Assembly (NCBI RefSeq): GCF_033807575.1
Contig: NC_084711.1
Coordinates: forward strand, 5,580,001 to 5,644,000
Reading direction: 5' to 3'
Source: Cydia pomonella
Taxonomy: Eukaryota; Arthropoda; Insecta; Lepidoptera; Tortricidae
Length of the DNA: 64,000 nt
Shown here: positions 43,996 through 56,615 of the stretch, one piece after another
Position numbering within the stretch: position 1 is the first letter of the stretch
Layout: each line of letters opens with the position of its first letter
Program-made: the position numbers and the translations under genes
The notes under the pieces: model-generated
The model's database searches: none
The model's input: the letters and a program-made list of their open reading frames with translations, nothing else
Told to the model about the DNA's origin: nothing

Positions 43996-45944
43996 TTGAT
44001 GTGAACAACGCACTACTACCCGTTGTGCTGTTCAATATGATTATTTATATATTGATATTTTATGTGTTGCATTTAAACAATACTGGGTAGGTAATAACAA
44101 ATATCCGCAGTTTAAAAGTGAAACATTACGGCCTTGGGTGAGACTTGAAATCACGACCCAGACGCCGTGAGTTCAACTCTCAGCCAAGACAGCAATTTTT
44201 CCAATTTTAAATTAATTCTATGCTTAATTAGCATCGTTCGCAGACGTTTCTTTCTTCTTGTTAAAAAATTATTTAAATATGAGCAGTTTAGGCTTCACTA
44301 TGTGAAAACAAACATAAATAGTTTTGCGTAAATATTTTTTAATAGATTTACATTTTACACAAATATAGTAAAACTTATTAGGGAGATACGTGTCAACCAA
44401 AAGTATACCTACCGTTCCAAACACGAGCTTAATTACGAAACTTGTAGTATATCTGACGTGTCAAACTTTTAGGCTAGCATCATAATAACACAATTCCACG
44501 AACTTAAGTACTTATATAATGTAACGTAGCACTAAATTTACTTACAAAGTAACATTGTTAATGAATCTCTCTGGAGTTCAGGTTACGTAAAGGAGACGGG
44601 TTCATAGCCCGCTGAAAACATTCGGCATCCCTTTTTCGTTCATTCGTTTATGAGTAAGGCTGGTTACACATTGAGTCAAGGTAGGCGATTAAAAAAAACT
44701 GTGTAGAACTGTCATCTCCAAGATCGTAATGTTTCACTTTTGACACACCAATTAATTTTGCATATAAATTATGTCTTTCTCTATGACTAAAATCAACAAT
44801 TTATTCTGTAGACATAAAAAAAAAAGAAAATTCTTTTTTATCTTGAGTTCTTTCTTTTAATATCTTATTTTTTAGATCAAAATAACAACCATTTGTTAGT
44901 TCGGATCGGCGACTAATATCGCAGCAGCTTCAGTGAATGTCAAAGATATCTAAATATGAATGCGATAGCTATTAGAAAACATACTGACTGGTCCTGTGAA
45001 AATATTTATGAGTAGAATTCAACAAATGTATACTGTACATTTATGAATTCATAACATACCAATACTTTCGTAATACAGTACTTGAAACAAATTGTACTTA
45101 TATTACCTATTCGCACTAGTAAAATGTGTATACAAACGTCTACAGTGTGCAACCTCCTAACAGAGTTCGGGGCGCGTATCGAAAGCCGGTGCGACCTTTG
45201 GGAGTCGATAAACTGGGAGACACGAGACACGAGATTTAAGGTTGAATACCTATTATGTTTTGTGGATGACCTGAAATAAAGCGTAGGTGACTTTGATACA
45301 ACTCATTCATTGGAGCGAGGTTTGTTTAATACGGGAGAATTCAATTGAGGCTTTATTCGAGTTAAACCTTTATAGTTGACTTATTTTCTACATTTATTAT
45401 TAATTCAGTGATGTTTTTCAATGCCTTAAAGTCCTTAAACAGTTATCGAGTTTATTATAATAGAAGTTGTCATAATAATAGTTAGCTTAGTAAACAGATA
45501 ATGATAATATTATGTTTTGAGTCTCAGAAGCGATACTTTAATACACCGTGTATATTTTTAACTCCGTTGGTTTCAAGAGTCCATTCCTGAGCTTAAATTA
45601 CGTTACTTTCTCAAAGACACAGGTAATATATTTAACTATATTTTTTATATGGCCCATAAGAGTATGTACACTTGTCTAAGGGAATGTTTACATATTAATT
45701 AGCGTTTAAAATACTCATTCTAATATTCACTCATTACACATTTGCTACTAATGCAAGTACAACGATCGTTGTTCGCAATTGTATTGTGTTGTTGAATTTA
45801 TTTATATATGATAGTTTTCGATTGTTTGGTTGAGTAAAATATAATGCCCCCATTATAGTAACGCTATATGCAGCATTTTATAACTTTTTATGTAAAAAAA
45901 ATACCTAGAATATTTTTTTTATTAACTATGCCACAAACTCAAAA
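43996..45944. other. Mostly gene-free stretch with a tRNA-like scrap
   Basis: 44128-44190 has GAGTTCAACTCTCAGCCAAG downstream of a GGCCTTGGGTGAGAC block, resembling a tRNA-like SINE head. Nothing else is recognised. Confidence 0.3.
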
Positions 45945-46055
45945 TTTGTCTGGAAGAGATCGCTCTTTAGCGATAAGACCGCCTGTTATCTGCCTCTATC
46001 ACTAATCAATTGTTTTTCTTTAAGCTGTATCTTTTAGTGTGCCAATAAAGAGCAC
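45945..46055 (+). mobile_element. LINE 3'-tail (GCGATAAGACCG family), copy 2
   Basis: TTTGTCTGGAAGAGATCGCT, GCGATAAGACCGCCTGTT and then GTGCCAATAAAGAGCAC form the fullest version of this tail in the window. Confidence 0.55.
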
Positions 46056-46886
46056 TATTCTATCCATCTAATAATTTATGCCAATTAGTTTCTTTAAATG
46101 TAGCCATACCGATTTTAATTAAATTTTATAAAAGCACGGTGTTTTCTTGTCGACCGAGGTTTACAAAACAATGTAAATTCCATGGTTATTAGACGATACC
46201 TTGAACATTTTTCAATGTTTAGCCATGAAATATGACAGGAAAGTAGTTAGTTTAGGAACAATGTTTCAGTTCTAAATGAGTAAGTTTAGAATGAAGGATC
46301 AAACTTTACATCTGTCGCCAGGTTCAATGTGAACTACTAGTACCTATTTACTGTTATTTTCGTTAAATTTATTTAAAAATATCTACCAAATTGCAAATTT
46401 TCTTTTAAAACTGCGTGAAAATGTGGCGTCCCAGCTGTCGAGCGTTGTAGATTCTTTATTTTTATCGTTCTCGCCGTACTAAGTTTGAATTGCTTCTTGC
46501 GACAAAGCTTTTAAAGGATTCTTTTTTATACTTGTTTTGATGTTGTTGACTGGTAAAAGTCAACCTAAATAGGTTTACTGAGCCTCTATGTCATAAAACG
46601 GGAACTCAGTTCGGCGTTAGTGACAGCGACCATATAAAACCAAAATACCTGCGCGTACATGAATTTATAAGACAAAGGTTATTGCTCAGCTAGAGTACTT
46701 TAAAGATACTTAACATCCAACTGTACCTATGGTAGTTTTTCTGGAGTAAATTCATTATTGAGTTGGTGTTTTTTTAAGTTGTACCTAAATACCAGTGCTC
46801 GAGATACACCTACGTGTTTCTCTTCAAATTATAATACTGTTTAACAATGATACGAGACCTGCGGTCACGGCACGAGCACGGTCGCA
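46056..46886. other. Gene-free stretch
   Basis: Nothing recognisable. Confidence 0.35.
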
Positions 46887-46970
46887 TTGTTATCGCCTAT
46901 CGCCATGCCTGTCACGTTCTAACAAGTATCTAAGTGTGAAAGTGACAGGCATAGTAACAAGCGACAAAAA
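46887..46970. mobile_element. Hairpin MITE
   Basis: An inner pair ATGCCTGTCACGTT/AAAGTGACAGGCAT and an outer pair GTCGCATTGTTA/TAACAAGCGAC give a nested hairpin of about 84 bp. Confidence 0.6.
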
Positions 46971-47074
46971 TGCAACCATGCTTTCACCGCTGGGCTAGAC
47001 ACTCTAGACAGTGGGACATAATCCACTGGTGATAATTGTAATATCACGAAAATGTGGGCGCGTACCAAAGTACA

Positions 47075-47156
47075 CACACATTGCGTGTTCATACATTTGG
47101 CACTGAACACAAATAGCATATCTGCTATTTGTGTTGTGTTTGTGTGTGTATGAACT
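47075..47156. repeat. Inverted repeat rich in CA/TG
   Basis: ACACAAATAGCA-TATC-TGCTATTTGTGT forms a perfect 12-bp stem. GTTCATACA and TGTATGAAC extend the fold outward. Confidence 0.6.
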
Positions 47157-47365
47157 CATAATAAACACCGACCAATGTGTAAACAGGTACCAATGTACCG
47201 AAATGTATTTAAAATGATGTAGTCTTTAGTGTTCGCTCTGTCTACAGCCGTTAGTTACAGAAAACCGCAGCCAAATAACACTAGACCCTACTCATAGTGT
47301 TGTGTTCCTGCCGAGCTCAACTAGGGGGAGGGAGAGGGGGTTAGGGTTGGCAACGCATATAACTC

Positions 47366-47455
47366 CTCTGGAGTTGCAGGCGTACATAGGCTACGGAAAA
47401 TGCTTACCATCAGGCGGGCCGTATGCTTGTTTGCCACCGGCGTAGTATAAAAAAA
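47366..47455 (+). mobile_element. LINE 3'-tail (CAGGCGGGCCGTATGC family)
   Basis: Matches the insertion at 39364-39474 over CTGGAGTTGCAGGCGTACAT through the GCCACCGGCGTAGTAT end, followed by an A-run. Confidence 0.65.
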
Positions 47456-47934
47456 ATAGTTACGGCCTGATTCGAACTTTAAGGTACGTCAAACATTTGC
47501 TAAAGATAAGATAATATTGATTATATAGATTATATGTATAGACGTCTATTCAAACAACATCGTCACTTTTGACTCTTGGGCCGTTAGTCTATTTAAACTT
47601 CTTAGATTTATATTTTTGCTTTGCTCTATACATTTGTATATCGCTACGAACTGCCGCTTTACGGCTTTAGCAATTGTTAACTACTAAGCTTTTTGCCACA
47701 TGGTCATTACAAATAATTTATTTCCCCTCACGTTGGCAAATAGGGGCCAGGAACAGGAGGTAACCATATATTATATACTTGACTTAATTGAAGGTTACAT
47801 TAATCTACTTACTAATCGAAACAAATTGCCTCGTTGCAAGCGTTGATATTATGGAGTTAGAGCTCATATTAACCCTTTTTTAACTCCGTTTCTTTCAAAG
47901 GTGCATTCGTGAGCTTCAATAAGTTATTTTTTTA

Positions 47935-48204
47935 AATAAATAATAATAAATAAATAAATATTATACGACTTTATTACACAAATTGACTGAGTCCCACAGT
48001 AAGTTCAATAAGGCTTGTGTTGTAGGTACCTAGACAACGATATATATAATATATAATTATAAATACTTAAATACATAGAAAACACTCATGACTCAGAAAC
48101 AAATATCCGTGTTCATCACACAAATATATGCTCTTACCAGCATTTGAACCCGGGACCATCAGCTTCATAGGCAGGGTCACTACCCACTAGGCCAGACCGG
48201 TCGT
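47935..48204 (-). mobile_element. tRNA-derived SINE (family 3)
   Basis: Reverse-strand counterpart of the SINE at 41679. The head is at 48204 (ACGACCGGTCTGGCCTAGTG), box B is AGCATTTGAACCCGGG on the plus strand, and the body ends in an AATA-rich tail at the left. Confidence 0.85.
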
Positions 48205-49129
48205 CAAAAACACCAGTAGTCGAATTAACTCCGTTTTGAAGATAATAAAAAAAATCAGTAACTTAGTAGCTTAGCAATATGCAGGTTGGCGTCTCTTTTT
48301 AAGTATTCAAGATATCTGTAAATAATTTATTTTTATCTGAAAAGGCCCTTTCGAGCGTGTACACTTACCTTAGGGTATGTCTACATATTTGATTATAATT
48401 GTACGAAGTCATTACATTGGCTACTAAACGAAAGCACTATCTCGGACTATCGATGATGTAAGTGAAATAAATAAAAAGGAAATTAAATAAAACACCGTGT
48501 ATAGCGTTCACACTTACGTCACATTTAGTTCTTCAATTATTCATAATAAATTACTTGAATTAAACAAGTCGAATAAATTTAGCTACATACTTCAAAATCA
48601 AATAATTGAGTAGTTCAATAATATCTAACTTTGTTGGCTGCAATGTAGGATTATAAAAGAACACTAAGGTCACATGAAATTAATCAACTTTTTTTATCCT
48701 ACATTAATTCTTATCAAAGATATACATATTTGTAAGGGATATTTCTGGCTTACCTTTATAAATTCTCATTTTGGCAGAACCGCACCGCTTTCTTCTTAGA
48801 ATAGGTCACAAAAATGTCATTTTGCCATATAATTTTGCAACATTCTACAGTTACTACTTTAGATTTACGATATTATTTAAACCTACGCCACACATAACTG
48901 CTCAGATCTATAAATTACCGGTTTATATGTACAGTTTATTAGGGGAAAGTTGATGTTAATTATAAGGCTCTCGCTTTTACTGAAGTGCAACTGAAAACAA
49001 GAAGCAACTTCGCGCGGGAAACGTGTCAAGGTTATGTTCTGCCACACTGCACTCGCATACGTAACTACTAAAAACCTCAAACTATTCCAACTTATCTTCT
49101 TAAACACCGAAACTTAACCTAAACACAAC
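48205..49129. other. Gene-free stretch
   Basis: Nothing recognisable. Confidence 0.35.
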
Positions 49130-49430
49130 ACTCAGGTTAGCTAAGCCTGGCAAACGACGATCGGTAACCACGCCGTTCCATTTTCGAACTATGACATTTT
49201 CAAAATTAGTGCCATCCCGTGCAGTTGCAGCGACGCGACGCACCGCCTCTGCCCCTGGGTGCCTGCGGACTGGTACTGCCGGCAGAGGCCGCTGCCCGCG
49301 AAATTGGCGCAATTTCGACGCATGCGCGGTGCATTTGCGAACCGGCGGGAGCTCCAGTGGGGTTGCCAGCCGTGCCGTTTTCCCCGGACAACGCTGCAAT
49401 CGTTTCTTAAGCCTATAAACTTATCGTTTT
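49130..49430. promoter_or_regulatory. CpG-rich patch, possible promoter or 5' exon
   Basis: A sharply bounded GC- and CpG-rich segment in AT-rich DNA, with several frames open on both strands at once. That is typical of GC-rich non-coding DNA and not of a gene. It includes an NRF1-like palindrome GACGCATGCGCGG at about 49317. No known protein is encoded. It may mark the promoter or untranslated first exon of a host gene. Confidence 0.35.
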
Positions 49431-51232
49431 CCCAAGGCTCTCTGGAAAACTTAAGTGCATTGACGGAAAGTTTGGATAGGATCCGCTGGGGTACTGATAC
49501 GAGTCTACGTATCAAAGATCTTATATAGGTGATTGGATATCTTTGTTCACGTATTTAATTTCGATTATATGTTATGTAACTAATAGATTCAAGGATTAAA
49601 TAACGGTTAGGTATGAAATTGCATCTTTCTTTGTATTGTATACAGAAAGTTTAATTAAATAATTAACAATTGCACATGCACATTAGAGATAAATCAGATC
49701 ATAATAATATAAACTGCCATATACGAATTTTCCATTTTCCGAACGGTATTAGACTAATACGAAGTGTGAAAGTCATATGGGTTACTATGGCAACACACTG
49801 TAATATAATTACTGCTCGAGAAATGAGGCCCCGAAAGTCACCTTAAGGCTGGCACACTGGTGTCCAAAAACACAATAAAACTACTCTAAACATGAAATCA
49901 AGAAAAGGGTTTATAAATACGTGTTCAGTTCAGATGCTGTCCCGATTTAACTTAGCAATCATGGTAACCCACAAACGTCCCTGACTTGATAGGAAAACCG
50001 AGAAACGTGACGTCAAGCTCTCGTTCATAAATAAATGTAGGTTAATCGGACCAAAACAATCGGTTACATTTACTACGTCATAAGGATATTTCGTGATTAA
50101 AGATGACACGAAAGTTGGTTAAGGTATAAATCAAATACTTAAATTCATTTTTATTTTATTGCATATTAGACTAAGCCCGCGACTTCGCCCGCGTAGTGAA
50201 TGTTAAACACTTTGAACCCCATTTTTAACCCTGGATATCTGAAAAAAAAGCAAAGTTTTCTTGTCTAAAGGAAATGATATATGTTTTCGGAAATTTTATG
50301 CTTTAGATTAATAGCACAAATAATTATGTAAAATAATCAATATAATGCTAACTTTTAATGAATATAAAAAGTAAGATTTTTATATTTTTTGTATATACCT
50401 GTACCCGTACCACGAGTCATTGACAGTGTCAAAACTGTCATATATGTCGCTCGCACTAATATGTCAGTATGAGCGAGATGCATAGAAAGTAAGTTACGTA
50501 GACATTAGCGTACCGATACGTCAATGTTAACACTGTCAGTAGCTGCTATCTTGATATCTCAAATACCAAAGTTTAACGTTCAAAAACAGGGTCCCGTATC
50601 CTATTTGCAAGCGACGCCGATTGTTCGTACCTTACCCTACCCTTATCATTCATCCTGACCGGGCCGTTATGTCCTTCATTGGTCGAATAATGCTGTATAT
50701 GGAAATAAAACCTTAGGTGAATGTGACGTTGTTCTTCTGAGCGCTTATTTTTGGGCGAAAAACAAATGCTCTTTCTTAACGCCGCGTATTGTTTTGAATA
50801 TTCGGCTTTAAGTGTTTTCCTAATTGAGATTTTTTTGCGCGAAGTGGGTCGTTGAGCGATTGCTTGTTGTTTTTTTGTTCATGTTGTACAGGCAAAAAAT
50901 CATACTTTTCATTAATCTGATGATAATATTACGACCGTCATTTCCACCTGTATCAAATGTATGTGTGGTTCGCAACGCATCACTTCACTCTAGCTCTAAG
51001 GTGTACATTGTAATGAAGACATATCAAAGCGCCATCACTGTCACTTCGTCCCATAATGATTGCAATAGATCAATTTACAAATGGAATCATCACTAAATTT
51101 GAGCTTTTCTGGGTGTACCGTACCTATCATGTTTTGTATTAAAAATAGACTGATTTCACGTTATAAGTGACCAAGTTGCATAGAAATAAAATACATTAAA
51201 ACTTTTCTTAATTAGCTTCAGGTGGCATAATT
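49431..51232. other. Gene-free stretch
   Basis: 50180-50220 (AAGCCCGCGACTTCGCCCGC) resembles a widespread insect repeat end. 50425-50545 has TTGACAGTGT/ACACTGTCAG-type inverted ends suggesting an old MITE. No gene. Confidence 0.35.
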
Positions 51233-51480
51233 CTTCTTCTTCTTCCTCGCGTTTTCCTGGCATTTTTCACGGCTGGGAGCCTGCAGGGTTCCGCTTGACA
51301 ACTAATCCCAATTTTCCTCACGATGTTTTCCTTCATCGAAAAGCGACTGATAAATATCAAATGATATTTCGTACATAAGTTCCGAAAAACTCATTGGTAC
51401 GAGCCGGGGTTTGAACCCGCGACCTCCGGATTGCAAGTCGCATGCTCTTACCGCTAGACCACCAGCGCTTAGCTTAGCTT
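51233..51480 (-). mobile_element. tRNA-derived SINE (family 1)
   Basis: Reverse-strand copy of the SINE at 10675. The tRNA-like head is at the right (GCGCTGGTGGTCTAGCGGTA), box B is GGGTTTGAACCC on the plus strand, the core is shared, and the tail is at the left as (TTC)n. A 13-bp duplication AGGTGGCATAATT flanks it (51220-51232 and 51481-51493). Confidence 0.88.
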
Positions 51481-51763
51481 AGGTGGCATAATTAACACAC
51501 ACATCAGATAATGTTTACAAATACAGCTAGGACTTGCTAAAAGTTGACGAAGCCCCGATTTGTAGGACTTTTTCCCACTCTGAGGGGCAAAAATGCTTGC
51601 TAATCCTATGTTTATAACCTACTCAAACCGAAATACTTTTAAATTAATAAAAAAAAGGTATGTAAACTGTTTTATATGTTTTAATCATTATACTAAATGT
51701 ATGTTATGACTGTAGATATTAACGCATTAGCTAATGTTTTTACGATAATTCAGTATTATAGAT

Positions 51764-51865
51764 AGATAGATAGAATATTCTTTATTGGCACACCTAAGTA
51801 AAAAGATACAAGAAAATAAACAATTAATTAAATGTATTGGCAGACAACAGGCGGTCTTATATATT
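51764..51865 (-). mobile_element. LINE 3'-tail (GCGATAAGACCG family) with GATA microsatellite
   Basis: On the minus strand AAGACCGCCTGTTGTCTGCC leads to GTGCCAATAAAGAATATTC, then (TATC)n. It matches the tail at 45945. Confidence 0.55.
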
Positions 51866-52204
51866 ATATTAGTGGAACGTTATGTGTCATGAAATTATGC
51901 ATTTTGTTTTTATGCAAATCGATCAATATGCATTGTATGTAACTTAAAATTTTATAATTCGTTTGTGCGAAAGTGAACGACACCCGTCTTTTCTAATTTC
52001 CTCTGCTTACTACACTCCTGTGTTGTACCTATTAAAGTTTCGGCGCTACTTTCTCAAAAGACTCTGTATTAACGACCGCCCCTGTAGGAATTAATCTTGC
52101 CTAATTTAAGAAAATGTCCTTAATTTCGTTGCTCCCAGATTTATGAATGGGCTTATTACTGGCAAGTCAAATTCACTGTTTAGAGGGCAGGTAACAAGAA
52201 AGCA

Positions 52205-52349
52205 TATTCTGATTGTTGTGTGACATTTCAAAAGCGACATTTATTTCATCAGCAACGTCACTTTTGACACAGATATATCATATCCATAACGAATCCACAT
52301 CAAATTCATAACCTACAAGTATATTAGGTACAATTTAACAATCAGAATA
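52205..52349. mobile_element. MITE fragment
   Basis: TATTCTGATTGTT and AACAATCAGAATA bound about 145 bp. The interior has AACGTCACTTTTGACACAGA, shared with the MITE at 13072. Confidence 0.55.
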
Positions 52350-52772
52350 CGTCTCAAGGTTCCCAACTTTAAATTATAATACACATATGCATGGTCTACA
52401 ACACTTGGTTTTGTATGTAAACATACCTTTTAATTAAGTAAACATACCTTTTAAAAAGCCATTAAGATATAAGTTGGAACTGGGCGACGTGTCTGCTAAT
52501 GTTTATGTATTTCTATGAAATACCATTAGCCAGCGACGCGTCGCCGAGCGACGTGTCGCCCGACCGCAGATCAGTATTACCTCACTCACTCTCATTCTGA
52601 ACCAACTGCATATGCACCGCTAATATTCTGCAGTCGGGGTCGCAATTATACACACCACGTCGCCGGGTCCCAACTCGTACCTTAAAGGGGGCTTGAAACA
52701 AATAAGTTTGGGAAAAATCAGGTTGAGGTATGGCCAACAATTTGCACTAAGAAAAAATGGTAAGTACGTACA

Positions 52773-53703
52773 TGTTAGATTATTATTTATAAATTGTATT
52801 ATGTATGAAACTGACCTGTTTCTCTGACTTCCAATGTTGATAAATATTCATTATTTAAACACTTAACTCAATATCACGCGAAGTTTACACAATTTGTGAT
52901 TTATGTGGGTACGATACGAAACCACGGTTGATTAGAGAAACATGGATAGTGGTAACTTTGAGACAGTAGTTAACCTACTAATAAGATTTGTTAACTATTT
53001 TAAAGTGATTATATTATGTATTAATATTACTTATTAGTAATTATGTATAACGGAGTTTATTGAAAAGATGTTGTGATCATTTTATTCTGCATTATTCGAT
53101 AAATGAGAAGATACGTTTGTGACGTCACTTCTCGAACGACAAATGGCATGATTAACCAGTTGTGAGTGGCTGGTTAGCAGTGGATATAAAAGGGCCCGAC
53201 CTGTTTGCATTTTGATCATTCTCATTGTGATTCTTCGTTGCGCTGCAGCACTGAGTTAATCGTCGCCACAGGAATATTGAAAGTTAAGTAAATACTATGT
53301 TGATCATTATGTTAATGTTTTTGTACTTACTTGATTAATTTGATGAATTAATTATTAAATAATATATTGGTGAATTATAAAGTATTAGTGATTGTATTTA
53401 TTAGTTGTTGATGATAAGGTTAATAAATTGGTTTATTAACTATAATAAAAAGGTTTTATTTTCAATTATATTTGTTAATTATTCTAGTGATTGATTTAGC
53501 AGTTACAAATCATTCTGAATCAAGGTAAATAAATAACTTGATGACAAGTTATGCCTAATTTATACAGCTAACTTAGTGTTATCAAGCACTATTGTGAATT
53601 TAAGGTAATATTGACTATTAATTCTGTTTCAATTGCTTGTTTACATAACAGCAGGGTTTGCTTTTATCTGCTCGGACATCCATTTTAATTTATTATTCTA
53701 ACA
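52773..53703 (+). repeat. 5' LTR of the non-autonomous element
   Basis: 931 bp with TG...CA ends. It contains a CRE/ATF-like TGACGTCA at 53120-53127, a TATAAAAG box at 53185-53192, and AATAAA motifs from about 53418, giving a plausible U3-R-U5 arrangement. Confidence 0.88.
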
Positions 53704-53758
53704 TCAGAAGTTGGGATAGTATTCAGCCTTACTTTAAAAAATGCTTATGTGATTTCAG

Positions 53759-53923
53759 AGAGATTTGGAAGCTGTGCAAGGCCTTCTGAAAGCGATCAAG
53801 GATGCTGTCTCCGGTGCTCTCGGAAAAGACGTGGACATTGCTTTGCCTACTTTTGACCCTGCTACAAGCGACAGTGGAGCAGAGTCCTGGTACACCTATA
53901 ATGATGTAAATGTTAAAATTTAA
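53759..53923 (+). pseudogene. Gag-like coding scrap inside the non-autonomous element
   Basis: After an acceptor-like TGATTTCAG, 54 codons stay open to TAA 53921-53923. They include LLKAIKDAVSGALGKDVDIA then LPTFDPATSDSGAESW. The LPTFDPxxSDxxAxxW pattern is typical of gag N-terminal regions of insect LTR retrotransposons. No start codon is in frame (a TGA lies just upstream), so expression would need splicing. Confidence 0.5.
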
Positions 53924-54427
53924 TTTTTTTATAGTAGTGTTACCTCAACATCCGAATCGCCTATATATTAAAAATAGTTTGCTGTACTATAAAACTGCAC
54001 ATAATGCGAAATGAATTGTCAGATTGGCCGAACGGTTTTTAGAGAGTTTAACAAACGGTAGATACCACCGTCCGAAAATCTACAGGATATACACCTTTTC
54101 ATTATGGATTTTTTAATTATACAGAATTTTGAAAGATAAATTGATAAACTGTATAATCTTTTAGTTCTGACACTTGGAGACTTTTACACCTCTAAATAAT
54201 TTGAGTTTTTTTTTTGTAATTTTTTAAATATTATTATTATACTTTTTTTGTAATTCGACGTTTTCATTTTGACGTGTAAAAGTGCCCTGGTGGCCTATTT
54301 ACTGAATAAATGTTGAAGGTGCCATTGCCTAATAATGTTATGTCGGTAAATATACCTTTTATGATAGATTGGATATAATATAATTAAAAAGAAAACGCTG
54401 GTACGCCACATACTTGATACCGATTGG

Positions 54428-54720
54428 TCTCACTGGCAGCGTGTGAATGTGATCGGTATGTCTAGGTATGGTTTGGCATTTTTGATGCACTATTTCGGTA
54501 TCCGCTGGTCGGTCATTTACTTGGTGTCAGTTGTCTCACTAGCAGCGGGTGAATGTAATTGGCATGCCGAGGTATTTGGCAATACCCACATTTTTTATAC
54601 ACTTAATTGGGTATCCGCTGGTCGGTCATATACTTGATGTCAATTGTTCTCACTTGCAGCGGGTGAATGTAATTGGCATGTCTAGGTATTTGGCAATACC
54701 CACACATATTCGCTGGTCGA
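54428..54720 (+). repeat. Tandem repeat, about 106-114 bp, nearly three units
   Basis: CTCACT(G/A/T)GCAGCG recurs at 54428, 54534 and 54648. Each is followed by a GTGAATGT...GGCATGTCTAGGTAT block and GGTATCCGCTGGTCGGTCAT. It lies in the internal region of the non-autonomous LTR element. Confidence 0.75.
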
Positions 54721-54890
54721 TTTTAATTAGGCTAACATGTATATTCAAGCAGATCATGATATTGATTATACTAAATGTGTAGAATAGGATTATTAAGTAT
54801 ATAATTGGCTTTAGCTTTATTTAATGAATGAAGTGATTGTCTAATTATGCTTTTGGTACTTCGGGAACGAAGTACACGTCAGTATGGCCG

Positions 54891-55821
54891 TGTTAGATTA
54901 TTATTTATAAATTGTATTATGTATGAAACTGACCTGTTTCTCTGACTTCCAATGTTGATAAATATTCATTATTTAAACACTTAACTCAATATCACGCGAA
55001 GTTTACACAATTTGTGATTTATGTGGGTACGATACGAAACCACGGTTGATTAGAGAAACATGGATAGTGGTAACTTTGAGACAGTAGTTAACCTACTAAT
55101 AAGATTTGTTAACTATTTTAAAGTGATTATATTATGTATTAATATTACTTATTAGTAATTATGTATAACGGAGTTTATTGAAAAGATGTTGTGATCATTT
55201 TATTCTGCATTATTCGATAAATGAGAAGATACGTTTGTGACGTCACTTCTCGAACGACAAATGGCATGATTAACCAGTTGTGAGTGGCTGGTTAGCAGTG
55301 GATATAAAAGGGCCCGACCTGTTTGCATTTTGATCATTCTCATTGTGATTCTTCGTTGCGCTGCAGCACTGAGTTAATCGTCGCCACAGGAATATTGAAA
55401 GTTAAGTAAATACTATGTTGATCATTATGTTAATGTTTTTGTACTTACTTGATTAATTTGATGAATTAATTATTAAATAATATATTGGTGAATTATAAAG
55501 TATTAGTGATTGTATTTATTAGTTGTTGATGATAAGGTTAATAAATTGGTTTATTAACTATAATAAAAAGGTTTTATTTTCAATTATATTTGTTAATTAT
55601 TCTAGTGATTGATTTAGCAGTTACAAATCATTCTGAATCAAGGTAAATAAATAACTTGATGACAAGTTATGCCTAATTTATACAGCTAACTTAGTGTTAT
55701 CAAGCACTATTGTGAATTTAAGGTAATATTGACTATTAATTCTGTTTCAATTGCTTGTTTACATAACAGCAGGGTTTGCTTTTATCTGCTCGGACATCCA
55801 TTTTAATTTATTATTCTAACA
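54891..55821 (+). repeat. 3' LTR of the non-autonomous element
   Basis: Same length and apparently the same sequence as the 5' LTR, at an offset of 2118 bp. It is followed directly by the TACA target copy. Confidence 0.88.
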
Positions 55822-56218
55822 TACATTTAAATATATTATTATGAAGGGTCTTTCGTACCTTCAATATTTAAATTTTACACCATTTTCTGGTGACGGAAAT
55901 TGTTAGAATGTAGGCGAGAGTAATTAAAAAAAAGAAACGACTGAAATGAAGAATAATGCTCTTATATTTTTAATACAATTTAATTTGTTAGTATAATTCC
56001 ACGTGCAAATATTGAAAACTTAATTCATAATCAGATAGCAGTTAAAAAATGTTAGTGTCGTAATAGATTCTAAATCTATAGTAGGTTAGAATCAGGCTCT
56101 AAAATTTGAATTTTACATATTCAGTAATATTTCTATACGTACGCGAATTTTTGTCGACATGCATATTTCTTCCTGATAAAAGGGGGATTTTATATAATCG
56201 GTACACACGGACACGTAT

Positions 56219-56286
56219 CGGATCTGTCAGTGTTAAAAGTGACGCAATTGTTTGAAGAAACTTCACTTTAGACACTGACAGATCCG
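56219..56286. mobile_element. Hairpin MITE core
   Basis: CGGATCTGTCAGTG and CACTGACAGATCCG are perfect inverted repeats. The interior AAAGTGACGCAATTG...ACTTCACTTTA is related to the MITE at 13072. Confidence 0.65.
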
Positions 56287-56615
56287 ATCCACATGGTATT
56301 GAAATCCTTTCTTTGACGTTTATTAAAATTAAAATCAGGGCGAAAGACTCATGACTTCATTTTATGACTTGTAATAAGGAAACTTATTAATCAACATTGA
56401 TATTTAAAGTGATACGTTATACGTCTATTTCTTTCTGACCAACATTTACAACGAAGTAAGTAGGATAAGGTACCGAAAAAGTCACAAATTGAATTCTAAA
56501 ACAATAAGTTTTTTTTTAATTTCAACATTAACAAATTGAGAATTTTACAACTGGAAACGCCTTGTTTTTTTAATTTTCTGTACAAACCCGTCTTCCGATT
56601 TTGCGGGGGACTGGC

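Larger units (their letters stand above)
52769..55825 (+). mobile_element. Short non-autonomous LTR retrotransposon
   Basis: Two 931-bp LTRs (52773-53703 and 54891-55821) begin TGTTAGA and end TCTAACA and look identical by eye over their length. The 1187-bp internal region has no protease, RT or integrase, only a gag-like scrap and a tandem repeat. TACA lies on both sides (52769-52772 and 55822-55825) as a likely 4-bp target duplication. The structure resembles TRIM/LARD-type elements that depend on proteins from a relative. The superfamily is not settled. Confidence 0.88.

Noticed and set aside
49189..49528. Six overlapping frames of 61-108 codons on both strands
   Set aside because: A CpG-rich patch lacks stop codons by composition. 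None of the peptides has a recognisable domain.
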